A stretch of 64,000 bases of DNA. Origin: an uncultured Pseudomonadales bacterium (GTDB lineage: Bacteria; Pseudomonadota; Gammaproteobacteria; Pseudomonadales; Pseudohongiellaceae). Positions within the stretch are counted from its first letter, which is position 1. The number at the start of each line of letters is the position of its first letter. The stretch covers positions 44,905 through 108,904 of the forward strand of contig CAJQHM010000010.1 of assembly GCA_905478195.1 (NCBI GenBank). The letters are read 5' to 3'. Both the position numbers and the translations under genes were made by a program. Positions 36,676 through 46,924 of this stretch are shown in pieces. The notes under the pieces were generated by a model. The model was given only the letters and a program-made list of their open reading frames with translations. It was not told where the DNA came from and did no database searches.

Positions 36676-38013
36676 CTATTGATCAGCGTCTGCCAGTATT
36701 GCTTGCCATTTTGCACTATCAGACTTTATCGCTTCGCTGTCCAGCTTGGTAAAATTCCCTTCATTAAGCAGTAATTTCCCGGCACACCAAACGTGTGAAA
36801 CCTGTGATGCCTGAGTTGAGTAGACCAGGTGTGAAACTGGGTTGTACAGTGGGATGCTGTTCAGAGAGTCGAGATTGATGGCGGTAATATCTGCGTACTT
36901 GCCAGCTTCCAGGCTGCCGATCACATTCTCCAGTCCCAATGCCTTGGCTCCGTTAATTGTGGCCATCTCCAGCGCCTGGTGAGCGGGGAGTGCGCTGGCA
37001 TCTTCGGCTACGGCCTTCGCGAGCAATGCCGCAGTTCTCATTTCCGAAAACATATCTAGATCGTTATTGCTGGCACAGCCATCAGTGCCCAGGGCGATAT
37101 TAATCCCTGCTTTGTTTAATTTGGACACTTCACAGAAGCCGCTCGCCAGCTTTAAATTTGACTCTGGACAGTGAACGATATGACACCCGGCCTCGGCCAG
37201 CGAGTCTACATCCTCATCGGAAAGTGACGTAGCGTGGACGCACACTAGTCTTGGGCTTAATAGACCGAGTTGCCGCAGTCGCTCTATTGGCCGGCGTCCG
37301 TCAGTGGCTAGCGCGTCGGCGACCTCCTTGGTGGTTTCGTGGACATGCATATGGATAGGCAGGTCCATCTCCTCGGCAAGTATCGATAGCTTCTGCAACG
37401 GCGCGTCTGACACGGTGTAGGGCGCATGGGGTCCAAATGCGGTATGAATAAGTTCACTATGACGGTAATCGTCATGCAGCTGGGTTGCCTTGGAAATGTA
37501 TTCGTCAGCATCCTGTGCCCAGACAGTAGGGAAGTCTAAGACCGGACTGGCTAGCTGGACTCGAATATTGGCCTGAAGTGCGGCCTTCGCTACCTGGTCT
37601 GGGTAGAAGTACATATCGGCGAAGCAGGTAGTGCCAGAGCGAACCATCTCTGCTATTGCTAAATTGGCGCCCGCAAGAACAAAGCCCTCGGAAACATGCT
37701 GCGCTTCTAGCGGCCATATCGACTGCTCCAGCCACTGTTCCAGAGGAACGTCATCGGCAATGCCTCTCAGCAGCGCCATAGCGCTGTGACCATGTGTGTT
37801 GATGAGGCCTGGTATTACTACATGCGTGGGTAGTAGCAATACTTCGCTGGCATCGACGACAGCATCGGCGTCGACCTGACTGTAAATGCCGATAATCTTA
37901 TTGCCAGAAATGGCGAGACAGTGGTCCTCGAGAACCTCTCCTTCGGGTTGCACAGGAATGATCCATTTTGCCGAAATTAATAGATCGGCTTCAATGCGCG
38001 TTTTTGCGTTCAA
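36676..38013 (-). CDS. mtaD: 5-methylthioadenosine/S-adenosylhomocysteine deaminase
   Basis: An amidohydrolase of the TrzA/MtaD group, which deaminates methylthioadenosine or related purines. Metal ligands are in LINTHGHSAM, a later MHVHETT, and FGPHAPYTVSD. The acting Asp is in LGTDGCASNNDLDMF. The TTG at 38013, with GAGG five bases upstream, gives a 445-residue protein that fits family starts. An ATG at 38118 would add 35 residues but has no ribosome binding site. In Pseudomonas mtnA follows this gene; here it is absent. Confidence 0.88.
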   Translation of the reverse strand: MNAKTRIEADLLISAKWIIPVQPEGEVLEDHCLAISGNKIIGIYSQVDADAVVDASEVLLLPTHVVIPGLINTHGHSAMALLRGIADDVPLEQWLEQSIWPLEAQHVSEGFVLAGANLAIAEMVRSGTTCFADMYFYPDQVAKAALQANIRVQLASPVLDFPTVWAQDADEYISKATQLHDDYRHSELIHTAFGPHAPYTVSDAPLQKLSILAEEMDLPIHMHVHETTKEVADALATDGRRPIERLRQLGLLSPRLVCVHATSLSDEDVDSLAEAGCHIVHCPESNLKLASGFCEVSKLNKAGINIALGTDGCASNNDLDMFSEMRTAALLAKAVAEDASALPAHQALEMATINGAKALGLENVIGSLEAGKYADITAINLDSLNSIPLYNPVSHLVYSTQASQVSHVWCAGKLLLNEGNFTKLDSEAIKSDSAKWQAILADADQ

Positions 38014-38144
38014 AATTGCCTCGTTCTGTCCTGCCCAGGAGTCGCTATTGTAGTGAAAATCAGGGTTCGGATTATACCTAGAAAAAATAGAAATAGCGCG
38101 TTGCAAAAAAGGCTGCATTTTGGCTTGGAAATTATTGAAAAAAC

Positions 38145-38176
38145 AGGCTTTTTACTGGCAATTAAAAGCCTTTTTG
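38145..38176. terminator. Hairpin with T runs on both strands
   Basis: AGGCTTTT (38145-38152) pairs with AAAAGCCT (38164-38171), followed by TTTTT on the plus strand. On the minus strand the hairpin is followed by TTTTTT. It looks like a bidirectional intrinsic terminator, yet it lies between divergent genes, where transcripts start, not end. Confidence 0.5.
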
Positions 38177-38179
38177 TCT

Positions 38180-38208
38180 GTCATAAAAGTAGCGAACAGT
38201 GGTATAAT
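38180..38208 (+). promoter_or_regulatory. gyrA promoter with extended -10
   Basis: TGGTATAAT at 38200-38208 is a perfect extended -10 element (TG, one base, TATAAT). Only a weak -35 (GTCATA, 17-base spacing) precedes it, as is usual for extended -10 promoters. The start site would be near 38215. Confidence 0.65.
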
Positions 38209-38385
38209 TTTTGGGTTTTATGACTGCTCAAAACAAGGTCGTAAAAACTGCAAATTAGTTATCAAAAAAGCGGTAAACCGGCCGCTAAAAAGGGTAAGGG
38301 AAAACAATAAAAAACAGCGTTTTCATGCAAGATACCGAGCCCCAAATTTCACTAGTTATCCCACTATTTAGGAAGTAGTAAATCT

Positions 38386-41037
38386 ATGACCGAGTTTGCT
38401 AAACAGGTCCTGCCTGTCGCGTTAGAAAGTGAAATGCGGGAATCCTACCTCGCCTATGCAATGAGCGTTATTGTGGGCCGGGCATTGCCTGACGTAAGGG
38501 ATGGCTTGAAGCCTGTCCATCGCCGAGTGCTTTTTGCGATGAACGTTTTGTCCAACGATTACAACAAACCCTATAAGAAATCTGCGCGTATCGTGGGTGA
38601 TGTTATTGGTAAATACCATCCCCATGGCGACACCGCTGTCTATGACACGATAGTTCGTATGGCCCAGGACTTCTCACTCAGGTACCCCCTGGTAGACGGG
38701 CAGGGCAACTTTGGCTCGATAGATGGCGATTCTGCGGCTGCGATGCGTTACACCGAAATTCGTATGGAGAAGATCGCTCATGATCTTCTGGCTGATTTAG
38801 ACAAGGAAACGGTCGGCTTTTCGCCAAACTATGACGGCACCGAGCACATTCCGGATGTTATGCCGACGCGCATTCCAAATCTGCTGGTTAATGGCTCTTC
38901 TGGCATCGCAGTGGGTATGGCGACGAATATCCCGCCACACAATCTGAATGAAGTGATTGGGGCTGCGATAGCACTGCTAGACAACCCTGACATGGACATA
39001 GACGGTCTTATGGAGCATATCCAGGGTCCGGATTTTCCAACGGCGGCAATCATCAATGGTAAGGCCGGCATCGTTCAGGCTTATAAGACTGGTCGTGGCC
39101 GCATCTATATGCGGGCCAAGGCAGAGGTCATTGAGAACGAGAAATCGGGCAAGCAGACGATTATTGTCAGCGAAATTCCCTATCAGTTAAACAAGTCCAA
39201 GCTCATTGAGAAGATCGCCGAGCTGGTGAAAGAAAAGAAGATTGAGGGTATTACCGAACTGCGCGATGAGTCGGATAAAGACGGGTTGCGCATTGTTATA
39301 GAGTTGCGCAAGGGCGAGATGGGCGATGTTGTGCTCAATAATCTTTATGCCCAAACGCAGATGCAGTCAGTGTTTGGCATCAATATGGTTGCCTTGGTAG
39401 AAGGCCAGCCGCGACTACTCAATCTAAAGGAAATGCTGGATGCCTTTATTCGGCATAGGCGCGAGGTCGTATCCAGGCGAACCAGTTATTTACTGCGTAA
39501 GGCTAGAGACCGGGGTCATATTTTAGAGGGTCTTGCTGTCGCTCTTGCCAACATAGACGAGGTAATCGCGCTGATTAAGGGTTCGCCGGCTTCTGCAGAG
39601 GCGAAGGAAAAGTTGTTGGCGCGATCATGGCTGTCAGACAGTGTGTTAGAGATGTTGGGCGAGGTTGGTGCCGATGCCTGCAGGCCAGAGGGGCTGGATG
39701 AACAATACGGGTTAAAGGATAAAGAGTATTTTCTAAGCCCCGAACAGGCACAGGCCATTCTCGATTTAAGGCTGCACAGACTGACCGGACTGGAGCACGA
39801 GAAGTTAATCAACGATTACACAGAGCTGCTCAAACAGATTGCCGATTATCTTGATATTTTGGAGAATGAGCCCCGTCTTCTTAGCGTAGTGCGTGACGAG
39901 ATGGAGCAGGTGTTAAAAGAATATGGTGATGAGCGCCGAACAGAAATAGTAGGGTCGCAACTCGACCTTACTATGGAAGACCTGATATCCGAAGAGGACC
40001 GCGTAGTCACCATATCCAAGACTGGCTATGCCAAGTCGCAGCCGCTGACTGACTATTCTGCCCAGAAGCGAGGCGGTACCGGCAGAGCTGCAGCCTCGGT
40101 TAAGGATGAAGATATAGTCGAGCACCTTCTGATTGCCAATACTCACGATACTTTGCTGTGCTTTAGCAGCCATGGAAAAGTATATTGGTTGAAGGTATTC
40201 ATGATTCCTGTTGCCAGCAGAACAGCCAGAGGAAAGCCAATTGTGAATATCCTGCCTCTCGAAGAAGGAGAGCGCATAACCAATATGCTGCCGGTACAAG
40301 ACTATTCTGAAGATCATTTTGTGTTCATGGCGACCTCCAATGGCACGGTTAAGAAAACAGAGCTTACAAATTTTGCGCGTCAACGCAGTGTCGGCCTCAG
40401 GGCTATTGAGTTGGATGAGGGCGATGAACTGGTTGGTACAGCCATCACCGATGGATCAAAAGATGTGATGCTAATCAGCAGCAGTGGCAAGACGATTCGC
40501 TTTAATGAGAGCGATGTGCGTGCCATGGGTAGGACCGCTAGAGGTGTCAGAGGCATCAAGATGGCGGATGAGTTCAAGATGATTGCGCTGATCATTCCAG
40601 ACCCGGGAAAACAAATATTAACTGTCTGCGAGCAGGGTTATGGTAAACGTACCCTGGTAGAGGATTTTCCTGTCTACGGTCGCGGAGGTCAGGGTGTTAT
40701 CGGTATTCAGACCAGTGAGCGCAATGGGCCTGTAGTCGGAGCGGCGCAGGTTACTGAGGCCGACGAGATCATGCTGATATCCGATAAGGGTACGATGGTT
40801 AGGACTCGGGTCACTGAGGTTTCGGTTCAAGGAAGGAACACTCAAGGCGTACGTTTGATTCGTCTTAAAGACGGTGAGAAATTAGTCGGCCTGGAACAGG
40901 TCGATGAGCCGGACGAAGTTGAAGTGATCGATGAGCAGTTGCATGAAGAGTCAGGCTCAGTAGCGGCAGATCCTGAGGCAGGTGCAATTATCGAGTCCGA
41001 CGATAGCGTTGAGCCAGATACCGACGAGACTGAATAA
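38386..41037 (+). CDS. gyrA: DNA gyrase subunit A
   Basis: An 883-residue type IIA topoisomerase subunit. Catalytic Y122 is in AMRYTEIRM. The quinolone-resistance region reads [10 protein letters not shown], with T83 and D87, the wild-type pattern of Pseudomonas. The C-terminal beta-pinwheel has a GyrA box QKRGGTG in place of the usual QRRGGKG. The last 40 residues are acidic. With GyrB it supercoils DNA. Order gyrA-pheA-tyrA/aroA follows Pseudomonas except that serC is missing between gyrA and pheA. Confidence 0.97.
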   Translation: MTEFAKQVLPVALESEMRESYLAYAMSVIVGRALPDVRDGLKPVHRRVLFAMNVLSNDYNKPYKKSARIVGDVIGKYHPHGDTAVYDTIVRMAQDFSLRYPLVDGQGNFGSIDGDSAAAMRYTEIRMEKIAHDLLADLDKETVGFSPNYDGTEHIPDVMPTRIPNLLVNGSSGIAVGMATNIPPHNLNEVIGAAIALLDNPDMDIDGLMEHIQGPDFPTAAIINGKAGIVQAYKTGRGRIYMRAKAEVIENEKSGKQTIIVSEIPYQLNKSKLIEKIAELVKEKKIEGITELRDESDKDGLRIVIELRKGEMGDVVLNNLYAQTQMQSVFGINMVALVEGQPRLLNLKEMLDAFIRHRREVVSRRTSYLLRKARDRGHILEGLAVALANIDEVIALIKGSPASAEAKEKLLARSWLSDSVLEMLGEVGADACRPEGLDEQYGLKDKEYFLSPEQAQAILDLRLHRLTGLEHEKLINDYTELLKQIADYLDILENEPRLLSVVRDEMEQVLKEYGDERRTEIVGSQLDLTMEDLISEEDRVVTISKTGYAKSQPLTDYSAQKRGGTGRAAASVKDEDIVEHLLIANTHDTLLCFSSHGKVYWLKVFMIPVASRTARGKPIVNILPLEEGERITNMLPVQDYSEDHFVFMATSNGTVKKTELTNFARQRSVGLRAIELDEGDELVGTAITDGSKDVMLISSSGKTIRFNESDVRAMGRTARGVRGIKMADEFKMIALIIPDPGKQILTVCEQGYGKRTLVEDFPVYGRGGQGVIGIQTSERNGPVVGAAQVTEADEIMLISDKGTMVRTRVTEVSVQGRNTQGVRLIRLKDGEKLVGLEQVDEPDEVEVIDEQLHEESGSVAADPEAGAIIESDDSVEPDTDETE

Positions 41038-41135
41038 TAAACGCGCATACCCCAGTCAATCTGCCCATGACGAACTCATGGACAGAGCGTAATCTCAATC
41101 CTATAGTGTTCAAGACACCTTATTGTTAAAGACTT

Positions 41136-41978
41136 ATGAGTCATAACACAGACACAAGTGCGCTGGGAAAGGTCGCTTATTTAGGCCCCGAGGGCACTTA
41201 TTCGCAATTAGCGGCGATGGAATTTTTCGGCGCTGGTGTTGAACTGGTCGATTGTGCAAGCATAGATGATGTCTTCATCGCCGTAGAGGAAGGCAGAGTT
41301 AGTTATGGCATCGTGCCGGTGGAGAATTCAACCGAGGGCGCTATCAATAACACGCAAGATTGTCTGGTTGATAGTACAGCGAGGATAATAGGAGAGCAGG
41401 TTGTTTCGATTGAGCATAGCCTGCTAGCGCAAGAGGCCTCCTCGAAAGCAGATATCAAAAAGATTGCCTCTCACAAGCAGTCACTCGCTCAGTGCCGCAC
41501 TTATCTCACGAAAAACTTTCCAATTGCGCAGCAAGTTGAGTGCTCGAGTAATGCGGAGGCGGCGATACTGGCGCAGGCGGATGGGGCTACTGCAGCAATA
41601 GCTAGCGAGCTGGCAGGGCAGATCTATAGTCTGCGCAGCTTGGAAAGTCGCATTCAGGACAAGTCGAACAATCGGACCCGGTTTTTAGTGCTGGCATTAG
41701 AGGAAACCGAAGCTAGTGGCTATGACAAGACGAGTATTTTGGTTTATACCGAAAACAAGCCTGGAGCTCTGTTTCGTGTCCTGAAGCCTTTCGAAAAGCT
41801 TGGCTTAAGTCTTACGCGGATAGAGACGCGTCCGTCTAAAAAAGAGGCCTGGGAATACGTGTTCTTTATAGATTTCGAGGGGCATGTTGATGACGAGGCG
41901 ACGAAAAGCCTGTTTTCTGCGCTTAAGCTAAGTCGAGTGGAAGTAAAAGTCCTCGGCTCGTACCCCCTTTGTAAATAG
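41136..41978 (+). CDS. pheA: Prephenate dehydratase without chorismate mutase domain
   Basis: A 280-residue protein that turns prephenate into phenylpyruvate. The dehydratase domain runs from AYLGPEGTYSQLAA (14-27) through GIVPVENSTEGAI to the catalytic TRF (181-183). The regulatory ACT domain has PGALFRVLKPF (209-219) and ETRP (230-233, normally ESRP). The AroQ-type chorismate mutase domain present at the N-terminus of gammaproteobacterial P-proteins is absent; only 98 bases separate this gene from gyrA. Chorismate mutase must come from elsewhere. Confidence 0.94.
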   Translation: MSHNTDTSALGKVAYLGPEGTYSQLAAMEFFGAGVELVDCASIDDVFIAVEEGRVSYGIVPVENSTEGAINNTQDCLVDSTARIIGEQVVSIEHSLLAQEASSKADIKKIASHKQSLAQCRTYLTKNFPIAQQVECSSNAEAAILAQADGATAAIASELAGQIYSLRSLESRIQDKSNNRTRFLVLALEETEASGYDKTSILVYTENKPGALFRVLKPFEKLGLSLTRIETRPSKKEAWEYVFFIDFEGHVDDEATKSLFSALKLSRVEVKVLGSYPLCK

Positions 41979-42006
41979 CTCACTACCGTCCTGTTCACAC
42001 CAAAAA

Positions 42007-44220
42007 ATGAATAACTCAGTAGACAAAAAAGTCTTAATCATCGGCCTCGGCATGATCGGAGGTTCTATCGCGCGCGGTTTAAAGAAAGCGCAGCCCGAGA
42101 GAAAAATTCTTGCCAGCGACAGCAAATTATCTGCCATGGAGCAGGCGCAGGCTGATGGCATAGTTTCCGAATACGGAGACTTGGCGACACTATGTCCGCT
42201 TGCGGACATCATAATTCTGGCAGTGCCGCCACTAAGCGTTGCAGACACTCTTTCTGAAGTATGTATGCTTATGAAGCCCACTGCTATCATTACGGATGCT
42301 GCCAGTGTCAAGTCGCACATTTTTAGTAATGAACAGAGATTCACAGAAACAGACATGGCAAACTTCGTGCCCGCACATCCCATCGCTGGCTCGGAGCGCA
42401 GCGGCTATTCTGCTGCAGTCGATGACCTTTTTGAGGGGAGAAATGTAATTTTGACCCCTCATTCTGGAAATTCTGCAGTCACCGTTGGGGCCGTAAATTT
42501 ACTGTGGCGGGAGTTGGGGGCAAATGTTCTCGGAATGACCAGCGTGCGCCACGATGAAGTGCTCGCAGCAACAAGCCACCTTCCGCATCTGCTTGCCTAT
42601 GCCATTGTCGATGTCCTGCTCAGGCAGGAACAGAGTGAGGATATATTTCGCTATGCCGCGGGAGGCTTTGCCGATTTTAGTAGGCTGGCTTCGAGCGATG
42701 CTAAGATGTGGTCGGATATATTCGTGGCAAATTCAAGCTCAGTGGAAAAGGTTCTCGATGACTATATACGGAGCCTGTTAGAATTTAGGGAAGTAATTCG
42801 AGAGCGTGATCGCGAGTCTCTAAAGGAATCCTTCCAACGCGCTAAGCAAACTAGAGAAAATTTTATCAGTCAACATTTTCAGCCTAAGAAACAAGTAGAA
42901 ATGACAAGTAATCAACGAAACTTTACGGTCCAACCCGGCGGTAGTGTGGCGGGGTCTATTCGAGTCGCCGGTGATAAGTCTATTTCCCATCGCGCGATTA
43001 TATTAGCGTCAATTGCCAATGGTATAACGCGAGTAAGCGGATTTCTCGAGGGAGAGGATGCGCTCAACACGGTAGCCGCGTTTCGCGAGATGGGAGTCAC
43101 CATCGTTGGTCCTGAGAATGGCGAGCTCACCATCTATGGAGTAGGTAAGTTAGGCTTGCAGGCGCCACGAAAGCCGCTCTACATGGGTAATTCAGGTACG
43201 GCTATGCGTTTGCTTGCTGGTCTGTTAGCCGCTCAAAACTTTGACAGTGTGGTAACTGGTGATGAATCTCTTAACCTGCGGCCAATGAATCGTATTGCCC
43301 AGCCACTGCGTGAAATGGGGGCGAGCATTGAAACAGGAGACGGCGGAACACCGCCGCTGGCGATAACGGGCTCCGCGCTCAATGGAATTAGCTATGTAAT
43401 GCCAATGGCCAGCGCGCAGGTTAAGTCTTGTCTCTTATTAGCCGGCTTGTACGCCGAGGGTGAAACCAAGATTAGTGAGCCCGCTCCATGCAGAGACCAT
43501 ACAGAACGTATGCTGCAGGGCTTCGGTTATGCCGTTGATGTTGATTCTGCGCAAAACAGCAGTTCACTGGCCGGTGGCGGAGAGCTCGCAGCGAGTGAAA
43601 TTGATGTCCCGGCCGACATTTCTTCGGCGGCATTCTTCCTGGTAGCTGCGGCTATTACTCCTGGCTCAGATCTTGTCCTGCGGCATGTTGGTGTTAACCC
43701 AACCCGTATCGGTGTCTTAAACATTTTACGAGATATGGGGGCCAATATTGAGGCCAGCAACGAAAGGTTGGTCGGCGGAGAGCCGGTTGCCGACCTGCGC
43801 GTGCGCTACCAAGCGCTGAGGGGCATAACTATTGCTGAGGATCAAATACCTCTAGCGATAGACGAATTTCCCGTTTTGTTCATAGCTGCCGCCTGCGCCG
43901 AGGGGGAAACTCTGCTACGCGGCGCTGAAGAGCTGCGGGTTAAGGAAAGCGACCGTATCGATGCCATGGCGCAGGGTTTAGAGCAGCTAGGCGTTAAATT
44001 CGAGACATTTGATGACGGTATCAAGATCCTAGGCGGCAGATTAGGTGGCGGTAGCGTTGATAGTTTCGGAGATCATAGAATCGCCATGGCTTTCGCTGTC
44101 GCAGGGCTTAGAGCCGAATCACCAATCACAATTGCCAATTGTGCCAATGTGGCTACGTCATTTCCCAACTTCGTAGAATTGGCGAGAGAAGTTGGCATGT
44201 CGCTTACAGAAGCGGGGTAG
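42007..44220 (+). CDS. tyrA-aroA: Fused prephenate/arogenate dehydrogenase and EPSP synthase
   Basis: A 737-residue bifunctional protein. Residues 1-295 form the NAD(P)-linked TyrA part (GLGMIGGSIARGL; PAHPIAGSERSGY; HLPHLLAYA). Residues 300-737 form EPSP synthase, AroA. The AroA part has GDKSISHRA, GNSGTAMRLLAGLL, RPMNRIAQPL, SAQVKS, RDHTERM and NPTRIG, the motif set of class II EPSP synthases. The fusion is known from Pseudomonas and relatives. An internal ATG (42901, residue 299) could give separate AroA. It follows pheA by 28 bases; hisC is not between them. Confidence 0.95.
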   Translation: MNNSVDKKVLIIGLGMIGGSIARGLKKAQPERKILASDSKLSAMEQAQADGIVSEYGDLATLCPLADIIILAVPPLSVADTLSEVCMLMKPTAIITDAASVKSHIFSNEQRFTETDMANFVPAHPIAGSERSGYSAAVDDLFEGRNVILTPHSGNSAVTVGAVNLLWRELGANVLGMTSVRHDEVLAATSHLPHLLAYAIVDVLLRQEQSEDIFRYAAGGFADFSRLASSDAKMWSDIFVANSSSVEKVLDDYIRSLLEFREVIRERDRESLKESFQRAKQTRENFISQHFQPKKQVEMTSNQRNFTVQPGGSVAGSIRVAGDKSISHRAIILASIANGITRVSGFLEGEDALNTVAAFREMGVTIVGPENGELTIYGVGKLGLQAPRKPLYMGNSGTAMRLLAGLLAAQNFDSVVTGDESLNLRPMNRIAQPLREMGASIETGDGGTPPLAITGSALNGISYVMPMASAQVKSCLLLAGLYAEGETKISEPAPCRDHTERMLQGFGYAVDVDSAQNSSSLAGGGELAASEIDVPADISSAAFFLVAAAITPGSDLVLRHVGVNPTRIGVLNILRDMGANIEASNERLVGGEPVADLRVRYQALRGITIAEDQIPLAIDEFPVLFIAAACAEGETLLRGAEELRVKESDRIDAMAQGLEQLGVKFETFDDGIKILGGRLGGGSVDSFGDHRIAMAFAVAGLRAESPITIANCANVATSFPNFVELAREVGMSLTEAG

Positions 44221-44233
44221 CGCAAACATTTCA

Positions 44234-44899
44234 ATGAGTAAATCTCCAGTTATTGCAATCGATGGCCCCTCCGGCTCGGGCAAGGGAACAATCGCCGCTA
44301 GAGTCGCTGAGAAGTTGGGCTATTCACTGTTAGACAGTGGTGCGCTATACAGAGTGTTGGGCATAGCCTGTCATCTCCACGATATCGACCTCGCAGACAC
44401 CACCGCCGTCGCCAATCTGGCAAAAAATCTGGATATTGAGTTCGGCCGCAGCGGCGAGGGCAGTGTGTGGCTGGAGGGCAAAGATGTAAGCCTCGTTATC
44501 CGTACTGATCTTGGAAGCGATATGGCCTCCAGAGTTGCTGCTATTGGCTCGGCCAGAAAGGCGCTATTCGAACGCCAGCTGGCCTTTAGAAAACCTCCGG
44601 GTCTGGTCGCAGACGGCAGGGACATGGGTACCACGGTATTCCCCGATGCCCAACTCAAAATATTCCTCACAGCAAGCGCAGAAGAGCGCGCCGAGAGGCG
44701 ATATAAGCAGTTGATAGGTAAGGGTATTGATGCTATTCTGCCCGCCCTTTTGCGAGACCTAAAAGAGCGGGACAGACGCGACAGTGAACGCCCCATCTCT
44801 CCACTTAAACCCGCTGAAGATGCAATCGTCATAGATACAACGGATTTGACGATCGAGCAGGTAGTTAGCCAAGTTCTGGAATACTACGTCTCGGCATAG
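44234..44899 (+). CDS. cmk: Cytidylate kinase
   Basis: A 221-residue CMP/dCMP kinase from ATG 44234, 13 bases after the aroA stop. The P-loop is GPSGSGKGT (11-19), and LLDSGALYRVLG, VADGRDMGTTVFP and RDRRDSERPISPL follow. Typical length. Position between aroA and rpsA is canonical. Confidence 0.96.
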   Translation: MSKSPVIAIDGPSGSGKGTIAARVAEKLGYSLLDSGALYRVLGIACHLHDIDLADTTAVANLAKNLDIEFGRSGEGSVWLEGKDVSLVIRTDLGSDMASRVAAIGSARKALFERQLAFRKPPGLVADGRDMGTTVFPDAQLKIFLTASAEERAERRYKQLIGKGIDAILPALLRDLKERDRRDSERPISPLKPAEDAIVIDTTDLTIEQVVSQVLEYYVSA

Positions 44900-45061
44900 C
44901 GGAAACGCGCATTAGGAAAAACGTTGGAAACTGTTTCTTGGCTGTTCCTCCAGAATTGGCAGCCGTGAGATTGAACTTAATAACCCCGCGGAACTGGTAT
45001 GCGGCTAGTTATCTATCACCTTAATTGTGGTTTATAACTAATTGAAAAATTGGAATAAATA

Positions 45062-46738
45062 ATGAGCGAAAATTTTGCAGAGCTTTTTGAGCAAAGCTTA
45101 ACTGAAATAGATATGACCCCGGGTGCCATCGTTACAGGTACCGTGATAGAAATCGATTCGGACTGGGTAACAGTCCATGCAGGCCTCAAATCTGAAGGCG
45201 TTATAGCCCGCGAAGAATTCCTCGATGAGCAAGGCAATTTCTCCCTAGAAGTTGGCAACGAAGTCAAAGTCGCCCTTGAGACTGTCGAAGACGGTTTTGG
45301 TGCCACCAAGCTTTCGAGAGAAAAAGCCAAGCGTGCCGAGTCATGGATGGAGCTAGAAGCTGCCCATGAGAAGAACGACATCGTTACCGGTATTATTAAC
45401 GGTAAGGTGAAAGGCGGATTTACCGTTGATTTGAACAATATCAGAGCTTTCTTGCCAGGATCCTTGGTCGATGTACGACCAGTAAGAGACACCCTGCATC
45501 TGGAAGGCCAGCTGTTGGAATTCAGGCTGATCAAGCTAGATCGCAAGCGCAACAACGTGGTTGTTTCCCGCCGTGCGGTACTTGAGTCAGTTAGCACTGA
45601 AGAAAGAGATGCTCTGCTAGAGAAGCTACAGGAAGGTATGTCTGTTAAGGGTATCGTTAAGAACCTGACTGACTACGGCGCCTTCGTAGATCTAGGCGGT
45701 GTAGATGGTCTTCTGCATATCACCGATATGTCCTGGAAGCGCATTAAGCATCCAAACGAGATTGTGAACGTTGGTGATGAGATCGACGTTAAAGTATTGA
45801 AGTACGATCGTGACCGTAACCGTGTATCTCTCGGGCTTAAGCAATTGGGTGAAGACCCGTGGGTTGCTATCAAGGCACGTTACCCAGAGAACACTCAGGT
45901 TAAGGCTGTCGTTACTAATCTTACTGATTACGGTTGTTTTGCCGAGTTGGAAGAGGGCGTCGAAGGCCTGGTTCACGTATCTGAAATGGACTGGACTAAC
46001 AAGAATATCCACCCATCTAAGGTGGTTAATCTTGGCGATGAAGTTGATGTTATGGTCCTCGATATTGACGAGGAACGCCGTCGCATCTCACTAGGCATCA
46101 AGCAATGTTTCCAAAACCCTTGGGACGGCTTTGCTGAGAACTTTAAGAAGGGCGACAAGATATCCGGTAGCATTAAGTCTATCACCGACTTTGGCATCTT
46201 TATCGGTCTCGACGGAAACATCGACGGCCTGGTGCATCTTTCAGACATTTCTTGGGACGAGGCCGGCGAAGAAGCTGTGCGTGAATACAAGAAGGGTGAT
46301 GAGATTGAAACCGTTATCCTGTCTATTGATCCAGAGAGAGAGCGTATCTCCCTGGGTGTTAAGCAACTAGAAGATGACCCTTTCATGAACTACGCAAGTG
46401 AGTTTGAGAAAGGCAGCATCGTCAAGGGCACGATTACAGCGCTAGACGCTAAGTCTGCCACTGTGACACTGCAAGAGGGCGTTGAAGGCGTTTTACGCGC
46501 TTCAGAAATCAGCCGCGACAAGGTTGAAGATGCTCGCAATGTGTTAACAGAAGGTGCAGAGATCGAAGTCAAGATCGTCAGCATCGATCGCAAGAATCGA
46601 GTGCTTAGCCTCTCGGTTAAGGCGATTGAAATTGATGACGAGAAGAGCGCCATTAAAGATCACAAGACGACTGATGCCGCGGATGTTTCGCCAGGTACTA
46701 TCGGTGATCTGATTAAGGCCGAGATGGATAAAAGCTAG
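45062..46738 (+). CDS. rpsA: 30S ribosomal protein S1
   Basis: A 558-residue protein with six S1 OB-fold repeats. Repeats 3-6 have the clear pattern [40 protein letters not shown] and GVLRASEIS. It binds mRNA and the ribosome and helps start translation. The 160-base leader lacks a strong ribosome binding site (TTGGAATAAATA before ATG), in line with the autoregulated S1 leader known in enterics, although its fold was not worked out. Confidence 0.97.
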   Translation: MSENFAELFEQSLTEIDMTPGAIVTGTVIEIDSDWVTVHAGLKSEGVIAREEFLDEQGNFSLEVGNEVKVALETVEDGFGATKLSREKAKRAESWMELEAAHEKNDIVTGIINGKVKGGFTVDLNNIRAFLPGSLVDVRPVRDTLHLEGQLLEFRLIKLDRKRNNVVVSRRAVLESVSTEERDALLEKLQEGMSVKGIVKNLTDYGAFVDLGGVDGLLHITDMSWKRIKHPNEIVNVGDEIDVKVLKYDRDRNRVSLGLKQLGEDPWVAIKARYPENTQVKAVVTNLTDYGCFAELEEGVEGLVHVSEMDWTNKNIHPSKVVNLGDEVDVMVLDIDEERRRISLGIKQCFQNPWDGFAENFKKGDKISGSIKSITDFGIFIGLDGNIDGLVHLSDISWDEAGEEAVREYKKGDEIETVILSIDPERERISLGVKQLEDDPFMNYASEFEKGSIVKGTITALDAKSATVTLQEGVEGVLRASEISRDKVEDARNVLTEGAEIEVKIVSIDRKNRVLSLSVKAIEIDDEKSAIKDHKTTDAADVSPGTIGDLIKAEMDKS

Positions 46739-46748
46739 AAGCTATAAG

Positions 46749-46797
46749 GTTCTCCTATGTCGCAGCCGCAATCATCTGGGCTTCGAAATAGGAGAAC
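46749..46797. repeat. Inverted repeat after rpsA
   Basis: GTTCTCCTAT (46749-46758) is exactly complementary to ATAGGAGAAC (46788-46797), with a 29-base loop. It may end rpsA transcription, but no T run follows. Confidence 0.5.
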
Positions 46798-46807
46798 ATT
46801 CTAGATT

Positions 46808-46820
46808 TATCAATACTTTG
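46808..46820 (+). promoter_or_regulatory. Consensus IHF binding site upstream of ihfB
   Basis: TATCAATACTTTG matches the IHF consensus WATCAANNNNTTR at every defined position. It lies 105 bases before ihfB. IHF represses its own himD (ihfB) promoter in E. coli, so autoregulation is a natural reading. Confidence 0.6.
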
Positions 46821-46924
46821 CGCTATTTCCTGATTCAAACTGGCTACAAGTTTGTGTTAGGCTGCGTAAAAGAAAGCAACATCTCGTAGATACTGATTGT
46901 GTCGCACTAGGACAAGGGGCAATT

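Larger units (their letters stand above)
38014..38385. other. Divergent intergenic region mtaD / gyrA
   Basis: No gene is seen. Contents are a hairpin with T runs on both sides and a strong extended -10 promoter (both listed). Within the gyrA leader, AGCGG can pair with CCGCT at about 38265-38285. The gyrA leader is about 170 bases, long for a gyrase gene. Confidence 0.5.

Noticed and set aside
42901..44220. Reading aroA as a separate gene from the internal ATG
   Set aside because: The frame is continuous with tyrA and the fusion is known in related bacteria; a separate product is possible but not needed.
45016..46653. Long antisense frames over rpsA (up to 193 codons)
   Set aside because: Codon bias of the highly expressed rpsA creates open antisense frames. 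The products are Ser-rich and without motifs.
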